NCBI GenBank assembly: GCA_024703855.1
Contig: CP087965.1
Span: 2,906,001-2,970,000 of the forward strand
Length of the DNA stretch: 64,000 nucleotides
From: Polaromonas sp. P2-4
GTDB lineage: Bacteria > Pseudomonadota > Gammaproteobacteria > Burkholderiales > Burkholderiaceae_C
Direction of reading: 5' to 3'
Position 1 is the first letter of the stretch; every line of letters starts with the position of its first letter. Positions 20,348 through 30,058 of the stretch are shown here, piece by piece. The notes below the pieces were generated by a model. It ran no database searches, was not told the DNA's origin, and saw only the letters and a program-made list of their open reading frames with translations. Position numbers and translations under genes: made by a program.

Positions 20348-21815
20348 ATGAAAAAAACCTTCATGGGCATACGCCTGCGCCGCCTGCGCGAAGAGCGCGG
20401 CATGACCCAGCTCGCGCTGGCCCACACGCTGGGGCTGTCGCCCAGCTACCTGAACCAGCTGGAACAAAACCAGCGGCCTCTGACCGTCTCGGTGCTGCTG
20501 AAGATCAATGCCGCTTTTGGCGTGGATGTGCAGATGTTTTCCGAGGACGAAGAGGCCCGCCTGATTGCCGGCCTGCGTGAAGCGCTGGCCGATGTTTCTG
20601 CCGCCGATCCGGTGTCATTGGCCGAAATCCGCGAGCTGGCCTCCAACATGCCAGCCGTGGGCCGCAGCCTGATCGGCCTGCACCGCCGCTACCACGATGC
20701 GATTGAGCGGCTGGAAACCCTGGCCGCGCGCCTGGGTGATGACCGCGGCAGCCTGCCCGGCGTGCAGCCCATGCACTACGAAGAAGTGCGCAATTTTTTT
20801 ATCGCAAGGCACAACCACATCGCCGAACTGGACGAGCAGGCCGAGCGCCTGTTTATCGAATGCCGGCTGGAGGCGGGCAACACCGGTGAGGGCCTGACGC
20901 GCCGGCTGGCGCAGCGGCATGACGTGAAGGTGGTCTATGCCGACGGTGATGCGGTCTGGCCAAAAACCGACGCAAAAACCGATGCAAAAACTGACGTGCA
21001 GCGCCAGTACGACCCCAAGGCCCGCGTGCTGCGCCTGTCACCGCATCTGGAGCCCGGCCAGCAGGCCTTTCAGATGGCCACGCAGCTGGCTTTTCTGGAG
21101 ATGAGTGAGGTATTGCAAAAGCTGACCGAGGGCGACGCAGAACTGTCGGGCGAGCAGGCCCGCGCCCTGGCCCGCATTGGCCTGGCCAACTATTTCGCCG
21201 GCGCCCTGGTGCTGCCCTACCGGCAGTTTCTGGACACCGCCGAAGCCATGCGTTATGACATTGAACGGCTGGGCCAGCACTTTGGCGTGGGCTTTGAGAC
21301 CGTGTGCCACCGCCTGAGCACGCTGCAGCGGCCTGATGCGCGCGGCGTGCCGTTTTTCTTCATCCGGGTCGACCGGGCCGGCAATATCTCCAAGCGGCAG
21401 TCCGCCACGCACTTTCACTTCTCGAAAATGGGCGGCACCTGCCCGCTGTGGAATGTCTACGAGGCGTTTGCCCAGCCCGGCCGCATCCTCACGCAGCTGG
21501 CCCGCATGCCCGACGGGCGCGCCTACCTGTGGATTGCCCGCGCCGTGTCGCAGGGGCATGGTGGTTACGGCGCGCCCAGCAAAACCTTTGCCATCGGCCT
21601 GGGCTGCGACATAGGCCACGCCGAACGGCTGGTGTACTCCAAAGGGCTGGACCTCAAAGATCCGGAAGTTCCCACGCCCATCGGCATGGGCTGCAAGGTC
21701 TGCGAACGCGAAACCTGCCCGCAACGCGTTTCCCTTCATAGGCGGCGCGCTGGACGTCAACGAAAACCAGGGCCGGTTTGCGCCTTACCCGGTGGCTTCC
21801 GCGTCACGGCGCTAA
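20348..21815 (+). CDS. XRE-family short-chain fatty acyl regulator (RamB/PrpR type)
   Basis: About 489 residues. An N-terminal HTH (RLRRLREERGMTQLALAHTL, then SPSYLNQLEQNQRP, residues 9-47) is followed by an IrrE/DUF955-like middle region with no HExxH (FQMATQLAFLEMSEV stands there). The C-terminal domain has the conserved cysteine cluster GMGCKVCERETCPQR. These regulators sense propionyl-CoA or methylcitrate intermediates and control prp genes. Its divergent position next to prpCDB supports that role. A base is missing near 21728-21732; the corrected end reads AFPFIGGALDVNENQGRFAP with TAA at 21813-21815. A KTDA-type tandem repeat interrupts the middle region. Confidence 0.85.
20962..20997 (+). 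repeat. 12-bp tandem repeat inside the regulator gene
   Basis: Three consecutive 12-base units of the type AAAAACCGACGC, differing by one or two bases. They encode repeated KTDA at about residues 206-217 of the regulator. It probably forms a variable surface linker. Confidence 0.7.
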
Positions 21816-21819
21816 AGGT

Positions 21820-23019
21820 TCAGTGCTGCTCCGAGGCCTCGAGCCCTGCTACGTTCAAGGTCGCCAGCACCTGCTGGATATGCTCGCGCCCGCGCGTCTG
21901 GATCACCAGCTCAATCTCCACGTTTTGGGCCGACAGCATGGTGAACGCGCGCTGGTGGTGCACCTCTTCGATGTTGGCGCCGGCGTCGGCCACGGTGGCC
22001 GTGATTTTGGCCAGTGAGCCGGGCACGTCACGCGCTGACCTTGATGCGGGCCAGCCGCCCGGCGCGCACCATGCCGCGCTCGATAATGGCGGCCAGCAGC
22101 AGCGGGTCAATATTGCCGCCGCACAGCACCAGGCCGACTTTTTGCCGGCAAAACGCGCCGGGTATTTGAGCAACGCCGCCAGCCCGGCCGCACCCGCGCC
22201 TTCGACCAGGGTTTTTTCAATTTCCAGCAGCATCACCATCGCCTGCTCGATGTCCCCTTCATCGACCAGCAGCATGTCGTCCACCAGCCGGCTGATGATG
22301 GTGAGCGGGATGACGCCGGGCGTGCCGACGGCGATGCCCTCGGCAATCGTGCTGGTGCCCTGCGGGTAGTGGGTGCCCTTGATGGCATTGACCATGGCGG
22401 GAAAGCGCGAGGTCTGCACGCCGATGACCTCGATGTCAGGGTTGATGGCTTTGGCCGCCGTGGCCATTCCCGCAATCAGGCCGCCGCCGCCCACGGCGAT
22501 GACCAGCGTGTCCAGATCAGGCACGGCCTGCATCATCTCCAGCCCCACGGTGCCCTGGCCCGCCACAATGGCTTCGTCGTCATAGGGGTGGACAAAGACC
22601 AGGCCCTGGCTTTCGGCGAGCAGCAGCGCATGGGCGCGCGATTCATCCAGCGTGTCGCCGTGCAGCACCACTTCGGCACCAAAGCCGCGGGTGCGCTCGG
22701 TTTTGACACCGGGGGTGAAACGCGGCATGACGATGACGGCGCGCAGCCCCAAGCGCTGCGCGTGGTAGGCCACACCCTGGGCATGGTTGCCCGCGCTCAT
22801 GGCGATCACGCCGCGCCGCCGTTCGTCGGCTGAGAGTTGCGCCAGCTTGTTACAAGCGCCACGCTCCTTGAAAGAGGCCGTGTATTGCAGGTTTTCAAAC
22901 TTCAGGTAAATTTGTGCCCCGGTCAGCTGCGACAGCGTTTTCGACTCCACGCAAGGGGTGTTGAGCAGATGGCCCTGCAGGCGTTGGGCGGCTTGTTCAA
23001 TATCGTTCAGGCTGAGCAT
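21820..23019 (-). CDS. ilvA: Threonine dehydratase (threonine ammonia-lyase)
   Basis: PLP enzyme deaminating threonine to 2-oxobutyrate, the entry to isoleucine synthesis. 400 residues, the short form with one C-terminal ACT-like domain. The PLP lysine is in QYTASFKERGA, the glycine-rich phosphate loop is VGGGGLIAGMA, and the ACT-like part begins near DVPGSLAKITATV. Between about 22030 and 22143 the frame is wrong. An A is missing from the run complementary to 22139-22143, and two bases are missing near 22030, so the frame is restored afterward. The shifted reading gives the expected VGLVLCGGNIDPLLL. Start ATG 23017-23019; a longer upstream open frame is antisense to the next gene. It faces the prp regulator gene end to end, 4 bp apart. 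Confidence 0.92.
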   Translation of the reverse strand: MLSLNDIEQAAQRLQGHLLNTPCVESKTLSQLTGAQIYLKFENLQYTASFKERGACNKLAQLSADERRRGVIAMSAGNHAQGVAYHAQRLGLRAVIVMPRFTPGVKTERTRGFGAEVVLHGDTLDESRAHALLLAESQGLVFVHPYDDEAIVAGQGTVGLEMMQAVPDLDTLVIAVGGGGLIAGMATAAKAINPDIEVIGVQTSRFPAMVNAIKGTHYPQGTSTIAEGIAVGTPGVIPLTIISRLVDDMLLVDEGDIEQAMVMLLEIEKTLVEGAGAAGLAALLKYPARFAGKKSAWCCAAAILTRCCWPPLSSAAWCAPGGWPASRSARDVPGSLAKITATVADAGANIEEVHHQRAFTMLSAQNVEIELVIQTRGREHIQQVLATLNVAGLEASEQH

Positions 23020-23199
23020 GAAAGTCCTTTGTGGCAGAGGGGCTGCCTTGAATGCACTATTTTCCGCTTCTTGAGCGGCGCAATTTACACAGTAGCCTAC
23101 AAGTAGTGTCTTCCATGATGCTTCAAGCTGCGTTATGGTGGAGCCTGCGAGGGCCGAGGTTATGAACCCGCCATGTTTTTGCAAACTGGAGGTTTGTCC

Positions 23200-25513
23200 A
23201 TGAGCAAGCGTTCCGTCAGTGATCATCCGCAGCAGTGGCTGCTGTCCCCCGGGCTGAAAGAAGCGCCGGTGCTGGACCTGATGTGCTCGCACTTCGTGCT
23301 GACACTGGCGGCGCGCCAGGGTGCCAAGTTCAATGTGCGGCGCGACCTCAACAGTTTGCTGTCCCTGTCGGGCCGGCATCTGGTCTGGCCTTTGCCCGCC
23401 ATGCAGCGCCTGCGCGAATTCCTGGGGCGCCGCTGCAAGGACAACGAACTCTGGCGCGGCCACGAAGCCCTGAGCAATGCTGACTTCATGACGCGCTACG
23501 GCGCATGGCGCGGCCCGTATGAAGAGGGCACCTTTTTTTTTACCTCGACGAGCACGCCAAAGACCAGCCCAAGGATTTGCTGTCGGTGCTGAGCGCCACC
23601 GGCGACTGGCTCACGCATGCGCTGAAAAAGCAGTCCACCCTGGTCGAGAAAAATATTGATGCGCTCGCCAGCCTGTTGCAGCTCAACCAGGCCGAACGCG
23701 CTGCTGCTCTACGGCACGCTGGCGCGTTACCAGCGCGACCTGCGTTCGCTGCTGGTCGAGTTCAAGGTCAACAACGCCCCCGAGGCCTACGCCGCCATTG
23801 CCGACGTGGCCGGCGTCAAGGCGCCAGAAGTCGCCGAAGCGCTGCGTGCCGGATCGCGGCTGGAGCGCATTGGCATGGTGGAAAACCTGATTTCCGAGCA
23901 CAACATCACCGACCTGGCCGACCTGATGAAGGTCAGCGAAAAGCTGCCACCCGTGCTGATGCGTGAATACCGCGACCAGAACGAGTTGATGGCCGTCTTT
24001 ACCCGCCCCGCCGCGCGCAGCAACTTGAGTCTGGCGGATTTTGCGTTTGTGCAAGACGATGCGCAGGTACTGGTGTCCTTGTTGCGCAACGCCGTGGCGG
24101 GCAAGGAGCAGGGTGTCAATGTGCTGCTTTACGGGCCACCCGGCACCGGCAAGACCGAGCTGGCCAAGGTGGTGGCGCAGGCCGCCGGGCTGGACCTGTT
24201 TGAAGTCGAATACGCCGACCGCGACGGCAACTCGCTGAGCGGGCGTGACCGTTATCGCTCCTTGCAAATTGCGCAGGTCTTCCTCAAGGGCTGCACGCAT
24301 TCAGCGCTGCTGTTTGACGAAGTCGAAGACGTGTTCCCGCCGATTTCCAGCGAAGCCGCGCAATTCATGGCGCGCTCGGAACAGTTGCCCCTACCGGCCA
24401 ATGCGGCCAGCGGCTCGGTCAACGGCAAGGCCTGGGTCAACCAGATTCTGGAATCCAACACGGTGCCCACACTCTGGGTGACCAACCGCATCGAGCAGAT
24501 CGACCCGGCCTTTCGCCGCCGTTTTGCCTACCACCTGGAGCTGCGCTCACCGCCGCCTGGCGCGCGAAGGTGTGGTGCGCAAGACGCTGGAAGGCGTACA
24601 GGTCAGTGATGCGTTTGTGGCCAAACTCACCGCGCGCAAAGGCCTGACGCCCGCGCAGATTCGCACCGCGGTGCGCTTTGCCGGGCTGGCGCAGTCGGAC
24701 GACGCGTCGATGGAAGGCCTGATCGAGCGTCAGTTGCGCAACTCCGACCAGGCCCTGGGCAACTGTGCACACGAGGCCGGTGCGCGCCGCAGCGTCACCA
24801 CCTATGACCTCGCCATGCTCAACGTCGAATCACGCTTTGAAGTGCCGCGCATTGTCAAAGCACTCAAGGCACGGGGTCACGGCAGCCTGTGCTTTTACGG
24901 CGCGCCCGGCACCGGAAAAACTGCGCTCGCCGAACACATTGCCCAAGTGCTGGAGCAGCCCCTCATCATCAAGCAGGCCAGCGATTTGATGAGCAAATAC
25001 GTCGGCGAGACCGAGCAGAACATGGCCGCGATGTTCCGCGAAGCCGAAGCCGAGAAAGCCATTTTGCTGCTCGACGAAGCCGACAGTTTTTTGCAGGACA
25101 GGCGCGGTGCGCAGCGCACCTATGAAGTGACCGAGGTCAACGAAATGCTGCAGGGCATGGAGCGCCATGCCGGCATTTTTGTCTGCACCACCAACCTGCT
25201 GGAGAGCCTGGATCAGGCGCTGCTGCGGCGCTTTACCTTCAAGATCAAGTTCATGCCACTGACCGGCGAGCAGCGAGAAAAAATGTTCATCACTGAAGCG
25301 CTGGGGGCTGATGCCAGCTTGCTCACGGGCGCGCTGCGCGCAAGGCTGGCCAAGTTGACGCAACTCTGCCCCGGCGATTTTGCGGCGGTGAAGCGGCAGG
25401 TCGAGATTTTGTCGGCCGAGTTGTCGGCAGAAGAATTTCTGTCACAGCTGGAAGCCGAGCACCGCATCAAGCCCGAGGTGCGCGAGGCGCGGAGCATGGG
25501 TTTTGTGCACTAG
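23200..25513 (+). CDS. Tandem AAA+ ATPase of unknown role
   Basis: About 771 residues with two AAA modules. The first has Walker A GPPGTGKTEL and Walker B ALLFDEVEDVF. The second has GAPGTGKTAL, ILLLDEADSF and a sensor-like CTTNLLESLDQALLRRF. The ~270 residues ahead of the first module are not recognised. Start ATG 23200 has GGAGG seven bases upstream. Indels occur at the T run 23533-23541, near 23700 and near 24555. The protein is cytosolic by appearance, with no membrane segment or protease domain. It has no operon partner: ilvA diverges upstream and a repeat plus a convergent gene lie downstream. Relatives are annotated only as ATPases, so no function is given. Confidence 0.85.
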
Positions 25514-25525
25514 ACGGCTACTTTT

Positions 25526-25584
25526 GCTATAAATTTAATAGCTGCTAGCGCCCGATGTTCCTAGGCTGATGCACGATTTGATGC
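25526..25584 (+). repeat. Repeat family A copy
   Basis: GCTATAAATTTAATAGCTGC, then TAGCGCCCG and a GATTTGATGC tail. It lies between two convergent genes and may act as a bidirectional hairpin. Confidence 0.8.
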
Positions 25585-25590
25585 GTAAAG

Positions 25591-27312
25591 TTAAAACCTT
25601 ACCAGCCGGATGGCCTTGCGCGAGCCATTATTCATGTTCTTGACCGCCTGCAGCAGGCGCGCCAGGCAGGCCTCTGATTCTGCGGGTGTCTCGCTGGCTG
25701 GCCCGCTGTTCGCCCCGTTCATGTGCCCGATGGCAATATGAAACAGCAAGGGCTCGGCATCGGGTAGCTGGTCTGACGGCCTGAGGCCGCTGGCGAGGAT
25801 TTTGGTGGCCACGTCATTGGCGGCCTCCACGCTGACCGGGCCCTCCATCAACAGTGCGAACTGGGTGTCGCCGACACGCGCCACCGTGTCGGTTGTTTGC
25901 GCGACCGCGCGCAGGCGCGCCGCCGCCATCACGATCGCGCGATCCGCTGTGTCACGCCCGTGGCTTTTCCGGAGGCTGGCCAGGTTGGTCAGGTTAACCA
26001 GCAGCAGCGCAAAAGGCTGTTGGTTACGCTTGGCGGTATTCAGCGACCTGCGCAGCTTGCCCAGAAAAACCGTGGCCGAACGAAGACCGGTGAGCGGGTC
26101 GCTGTAGCCCAGCCCGGAGGCGCGGGCCGTGAGGTCGCGGCGTTGCGAGACCCGGCGGTGCAAACCGTAAAACAGGATGGGGGCTTCAATGGCAGAGCCC
26201 AGCAGCAAGGCGTAATCGCTCAAAAAGCTCGAAGGGATCACGCCAAAGTTGCGCAGCAGGGGAAACAGGGTGGCCAGCAGCACCGGCAAAAATCCGGCGG
26301 CTACCCAGCGCGTGTAGTAGTCGCCCGCGGCCAGCGCAATGCCCACGACGACCAGCACCAACACCATGCTGATGCCTACCATGCTGTTGAGCATGACAAA
26401 GCCCGCTTGCGAGGGGATGGCCGCGTCGACCAGGCCGACCAATGGCAGCAGCAGTATCAGCGCCAGCATGGCCCGGTCGAGTAGCGGTGCGAAGCGCCGG
26501 GGCATCGTCACCGTGCGCACAAACCACATGGCGCTGGCGCCCGCTGCTGGCAATAAAAACACCGTGGCCCGGTTCAAGTCGGGCCATTGCGGCCACCAGT
26601 ACAGCCCGGCCACGCCCGTGAATGCGCCCTGCGATGCCGCAAAAATCGCGATGTAGAGGGCGTAGGTGCCAAAGCCTGGGTCCCGGTAGGCCAGCGCATT
26701 GGCCAGGGCCAGCGTGATGACCAGCGCAGCCAGGCCAAAATAAATGCCCAGCACCATGTGTTCCGCCAGGCTGCTGTTGAACAGCTGCACGTCACTCACC
26801 ACACGCGGCAGCGCTGAATACGGCACACGCCCGTGACGGATTTGCACGAAATACCGTACCGTCTGGCCGACCTCAGGGGACAGTGAAAACACCGGGTAGC
26901 GCGCCGGCTGCGCCCAACTGCTCATGGGCCGGCTGTCGCCCGCTTGCTGCGTGATCCACTGGCCCGCCGCATCACGGAAGTACAGGGTGACATCATCCAC
27001 GCCGGGCAGCGGCACGGTGAGCCGCCAATGCACGTGCGGATTTTTGATGACGGCATCAAAACGCAGCCACAGGGAGCCGTGTCCCAGCAGGTGCCGCTTG
27101 CCGCGTTCCGCCGGCGCGAACTGCAGGCCTGGCTGCTTTTCGATTCGCTCCACCGTGAGTTCGCCGCTGGTATCGAGCAGCAGCTCAAGCGATGCGTCCA
27201 GCGGAACCTGGGCAACGTCGTTGTCCAGGATCAGGGTTGGCGCTTGCTGGGCGTACAGCGGCTGGCTAACGATGGCGGCCAGCAGCGCAAGCAGCACCAG
27301 TGCGCGCTGCAT
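25591..27312 (-). CDS. 7TMR-DISM sensor with degenerate GGDEF domain
   Basis: Membrane signalling protein of 574 residues from ATG 27312. A signal peptide (MQRALVLLALLAAIVSQPLYA) is followed by a periplasmic 7TMR-DISM extracellular domain to about residue 165. Seven hydrophobic segments follow (for example LGIYFGLAALVITLALANAL), then a GGDEF-type domain starting at GYSDPLTGLRSATVF. The signature is VGDTQF instead of GGDEF and the metal-binding aspartates are absent, so diguanylate cyclase activity is unlikely. An in-frame TTG at 27324 has a better-placed GAGGAAG and may be the real start. Intact frame. Confidence 0.85.
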   Translation of the reverse strand: MQRALVLLALLAAIVSQPLYAQQAPTLILDNDVAQVPLDASLELLLDTSGELTVERIEKQPGLQFAPAERGKRHLLGHGSLWLRFDAVIKNPHVHWRLTVPLPGVDDVTLYFRDAAGQWITQQAGDSRPMSSWAQPARYPVFSLSPEVGQTVRYFVQIRHGRVPYSALPRVVSDVQLFNSSLAEHMVLGIYFGLAALVITLALANALAYRDPGFGTYALYIAIFAASQGAFTGVAGLYWWPQWPDLNRATVFLLPAAGASAMWFVRTVTMPRRFAPLLDRAMLALILLLPLVGLVDAAIPSQAGFVMLNSMVGISMVLVLVVVGIALAAGDYYTRWVAAGFLPVLLATLFPLLRNFGVIPSSFLSDYALLLGSAIEAPILFYGLHRRVSQRRDLTARASGLGYSDPLTGLRSATVFLGKLRRSLNTAKRNQQPFALLLVNLTNLASLRKSHGRDTADRAIVMAAARLRAVAQTTDTVARVGDTQFALLMEGPVSVEAANDVATKILASGLRPSDQLPDAEPLLFHIAIGHMNGANSGPASETPAESEACLARLLQAVKNMNNGSRKAIRLVRF

Positions 27313-27384
27313 AAAAGCGGTCAAAGTCTTCCTCTCTGTGATGTTTTTGAAAGCTCGCACAGCCTGATTCTGCAATAGGCCCAC

Positions 27385-29365
27385 TTAGGCAGACGCACAC
27401 ACCCTCAGCACCTCGGCCCCATAAGCCTCGAGTTTCTTCGCGCCAATCCCGCTGATCCCGTCCAGATCATGCAGGCTTTGCGGTGCCCGCTCGGCAATGG
27501 CGCGCAGCGTGGCATCGTGAAAAATCACAAACGCCGGCAGGTTGTGCTCGCGCGCCACCTCGGCGCGCCAGGCCTTGAGCCTGGCCAACCGTTCGAGTGC
27601 GCCGGCATTGAGTGAGGCTTCGGCCAGCCCCTTGACGGAGGTCTTGGTGACGCGCTTGCGGCGATCGCTTTTGCCGCCCAGGGCTTGCTCGCGCAGCACC
27701 ACGCTGACCTCGCCCTTGAGCACCTGGCGCGCGTCCGGCAGCAGTTGCAGGGTGCTGAACGCTTCGGCATCCACGCGCAGCGTGTTTTTGGCAATCAGCT
27801 GGCGCAGCACACTGCGCCACTGGGCCTCGGCCAAATCGGTGCCTATGCCAAAGGTGCTGAGTTGGTCGTGGCCGTATTGCACGACTTTCTCGGTGGCCTT
27901 GCCGCGCAGAATGTCCATGATGTGGCCCGCGCCAAAGCTGATGCCGCTCATCTGCTGCACGCGGTAGATGCAGCTGAGCATCTTGCGGGCCGCCTCGGTC
28001 GCGTCCCATACCGCAGGTGGGCTTAAACAGTTATCGCAGTTGCCACAATAGTATTTGGCCCCCACGCTTGCCACTGCGTGTGCTGCGCTGCCCCCGGGGG
28101 GCTGAACTTGCTTGGGGCGGCCCGGCGCTGCGTTCGCTGGCCCCCGAACTGGTCAGCTCTTCGCCAAAGTAACGCAGCAAACCAGCGCGGCGGCAGCGTG
28201 TGTCTTCGGCCAGCGTCAGCAGCGCATCGAGCTTGCCGCGCATCACCTGCTTGAACTCTTCACTCGCGGCATCGCTGGTGTCAATCATGCGGCGCTGGTT
28301 CACCACGTCCTGCAGGCCATAGGCCATCCAGGCGTCAGCGCTCTGGCCGTCGCGTCCCGCGCGTCCGGTTTCCTGGTAATAGCCTTCGATGTTTTTCGGC
28401 ATGTCCAGATGCGCCACAAAGCGCACGTCGGGCTTGTCGATGCCCATGCCAAACGCGATGGTGGCGACCATGACCATGCCGTCCTCACGCAGGAAGCGGT
28501 CTTGCCGCTGCTGGCGCAGGCCTGAGTCCAGCCCGGCATGGTAGGCCATGGCCTTGATGCCCGCGTCCACCAGGGTGTCAGCAATTTCTTCCACGCGTTT
28601 CCTGGACTGGCAATACACAATGCCGGCCTCGCCGTCGTGCTCAGTCTCAATAAAGCGCAGCAACTGACGCGTCGGGTCGGTTTTTTTCGACGATGGTGTA
28701 GCGGATGTTGGGCCGGTCAAAGCTGCTGACAAACTCACGTGCGTCTTCCAGCTTGAGCCGCTCTATCATGTCCTGCCGCGTCAGCTGCATCGGCCGTGGC
28801 CGTCAGCGCCATGCGCGGCACGTCGGGAAAGGTTTCATGCAGCAGGCTTAAAGAGCGGTACTCGGGCCGGAAGTCATGGCCCCACTGGCTCACGCAATGC
28901 GCCTCGTCAATGGCAAACAGGCTGAGCAGGCCGCGTTCGTGCAGCGAAGCCAGCAGGCCTTTCATGCGCGGCGTGTTGATGCGCTCGGGTGCGGCGTAGA
29001 GCAGCGTCAGCTCGTTGCGCAGCAATTGCTTTTCGAGCTGGCTGCTTTCCTCAAAGCTTTGCGTTGAATTCAAAAACGCGGCGGATACCCCCGCCTCATG
29101 CAGCGCCGACCTGGTCGTGCATCAGCGCAATCAGCGGCGAGATGACGATGGTCACGCCGTGGCCGGCGTTTTGCCGCACGATGGCCGGAATCTGGTAACA
29201 CAGCGATTTGCCGCCGCCAGTCGGCATCAGCACCAGCGCGTCGCCACCGCGCACCACGTGCTCAACAATGGCCTCTTGCTCGCCGCGAAAGCTGTCGTAG
29301 CCGAAGACCTGGCTTAAAACGTCCAGCGGCGTCGGTTGAGGTGAAGAAATAGGCAATGAGGACAA
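27385..29365 (-). CDS. recQ: ATP-dependent DNA helicase RecQ
   Basis: 3'-5' helicase of recombination and repair, about 660 residues. Motifs are [18 protein letters not shown] (Walker A), [19 protein letters not shown] (DEAH box), [27 protein letters not shown], zinc-domain cysteines in [13 protein letters not shown], and a C-terminal HRDC domain ([15 protein letters not shown]). Single-base indels lie near 29107, 28795, 28681-28687 (T run) and within 28057-28143. A family B repeat is inserted between the first zinc-domain helix (RYFGEELTS) and the cysteines, adding about 25-30 foreign residues. No good ATG starts the gene; TTG 29365 is a guess. Confidence 0.9.
28057..28143 (-). repeat. Repeat family B copy inside recQ
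   Basis: On the recQ coding strand it reads GGGCCGCCCCAAGCA, a GCCCCCCGGGGGCAGC core and GCGTGGGGGCC. It is translated as [20 protein letters not shown] within the RecQ zinc-binding domain, where other RecQ proteins go almost straight to CGNCDNC. Confidence 0.8.
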
Positions 29366-29413
29366 AGGGTGGGCCAGGAAATCAGGGTCAACAGGGAAGG
29401 GGGAACGGTGGTT

Positions 29414-29472
29414 GCTATAAAAATAATAGCTGGTTGCGCCCGTAGAGTATGGGCTAAAGCCAGATTTGATGC
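29414..29472 (+). repeat. Repeat family A copy
   Basis: GCTATAAAAATAATAGCTGG, then TTGCGCCCGTAGAGTATGGG, CTAAAGCC and GATTTGATGCC: one of the most complete copies. It lies between the recQ start and the rhodanese gene. Confidence 0.85.
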
Positions 29473-29480
29473 CAAAAAAG

Positions 29481-29874
29481 CTACATCTGCTCCCAGGGCA
29501 GGCCGTCAAAGCGCCAGCCCGAGAGGGTGGAGCGGCGAAACTGCTCATCGAGCTCGCCCTCAAAGCCGTGCACCACATGCTGCACATCGCCAAAACCGGC
29601 CGCTTCCAGCGCCTTGCCCGCGTCCAGCGTGCGCTTGCCGGAGCGGCAAATCAGCAGCACCGGCTGGTCTTTGCCGCTGGCCTCGCGCGCCACCGCCTCG
29701 GCAAATTGCTGCGCATCGGGCTGCAGGTCAGGGTATTCGTACCACGGCACATTGACCACGCCGGGCGGGCGGCCGACGTACAGCGACTCGATTTCCATGC
29801 GCACGTCCACAAACAGGGTGTCGGGGGTGCGCCTGCAGCCAGGCCCAGGCTTCTTGGGGTTGGAGGTTTTTCAT
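29481..29874 (-). CDS. Rhodanese-like sulfurtransferase
   Basis: Single-domain rhodanese of about 130 residues, cytosolic. The active-site loop ICRSGKRT carries the catalytic cysteine, and [20 protein letters not shown] is the typical first half. Start ATG 29872-29874 ([20 protein letters not shown]) is separated from the rest by one extra base in the G run 29823-29827. It could precede recQ in a transcript, though a repeat lies between. The substrate is unknown; such proteins move sulfane sulfur from thiosulfate or protein persulfides. Confidence 0.85.
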
Positions 29875-29929
29875 CGTCAATTTGGCCAACAGGCTTAACT
29901 GCCTTATAGGCCTATTGTCGGGGAAGATT

Positions 29930-30006
29930 GGCCCCCCACGTTCGCTCTACTAGCGTGTAGCTCTCTGCCCCCTGAGGGGGCTAATTTTCCTAGGGGCGGC
30001 CCGTCG
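29930..30006 (-). repeat. Repeat family B copy
   Basis: Inverse orientation: GGCCCCCCACG, TGCCCCCTGAGGGGGCTAAT, then GGGGCGGCCCG. It fills most of the divergent gap between the rhodanese gene and metH part 1, close to where the metH promoter should be. Confidence 0.75.
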
Positions 30007-30058
30007 GAAAATTGCCCTGCGATTTTTCTCATAAACGGGGGCGTCTTAAAATGGCTGC

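Noticed and set aside
20962-20997. 12-bp tandem repeat as an origin-type iteron array
   Set aside because: It lies inside a reading frame, has only three units and keeps codon phase, so it is a coding repeat.
23020-23463. N-terminal extension of ilvA by about 148 codons
   Set aside because: The extension is antisense to the start of the AAA+ ATPase gene. The internal ATG at 23019 gives the standard threonine dehydratase N-terminus.
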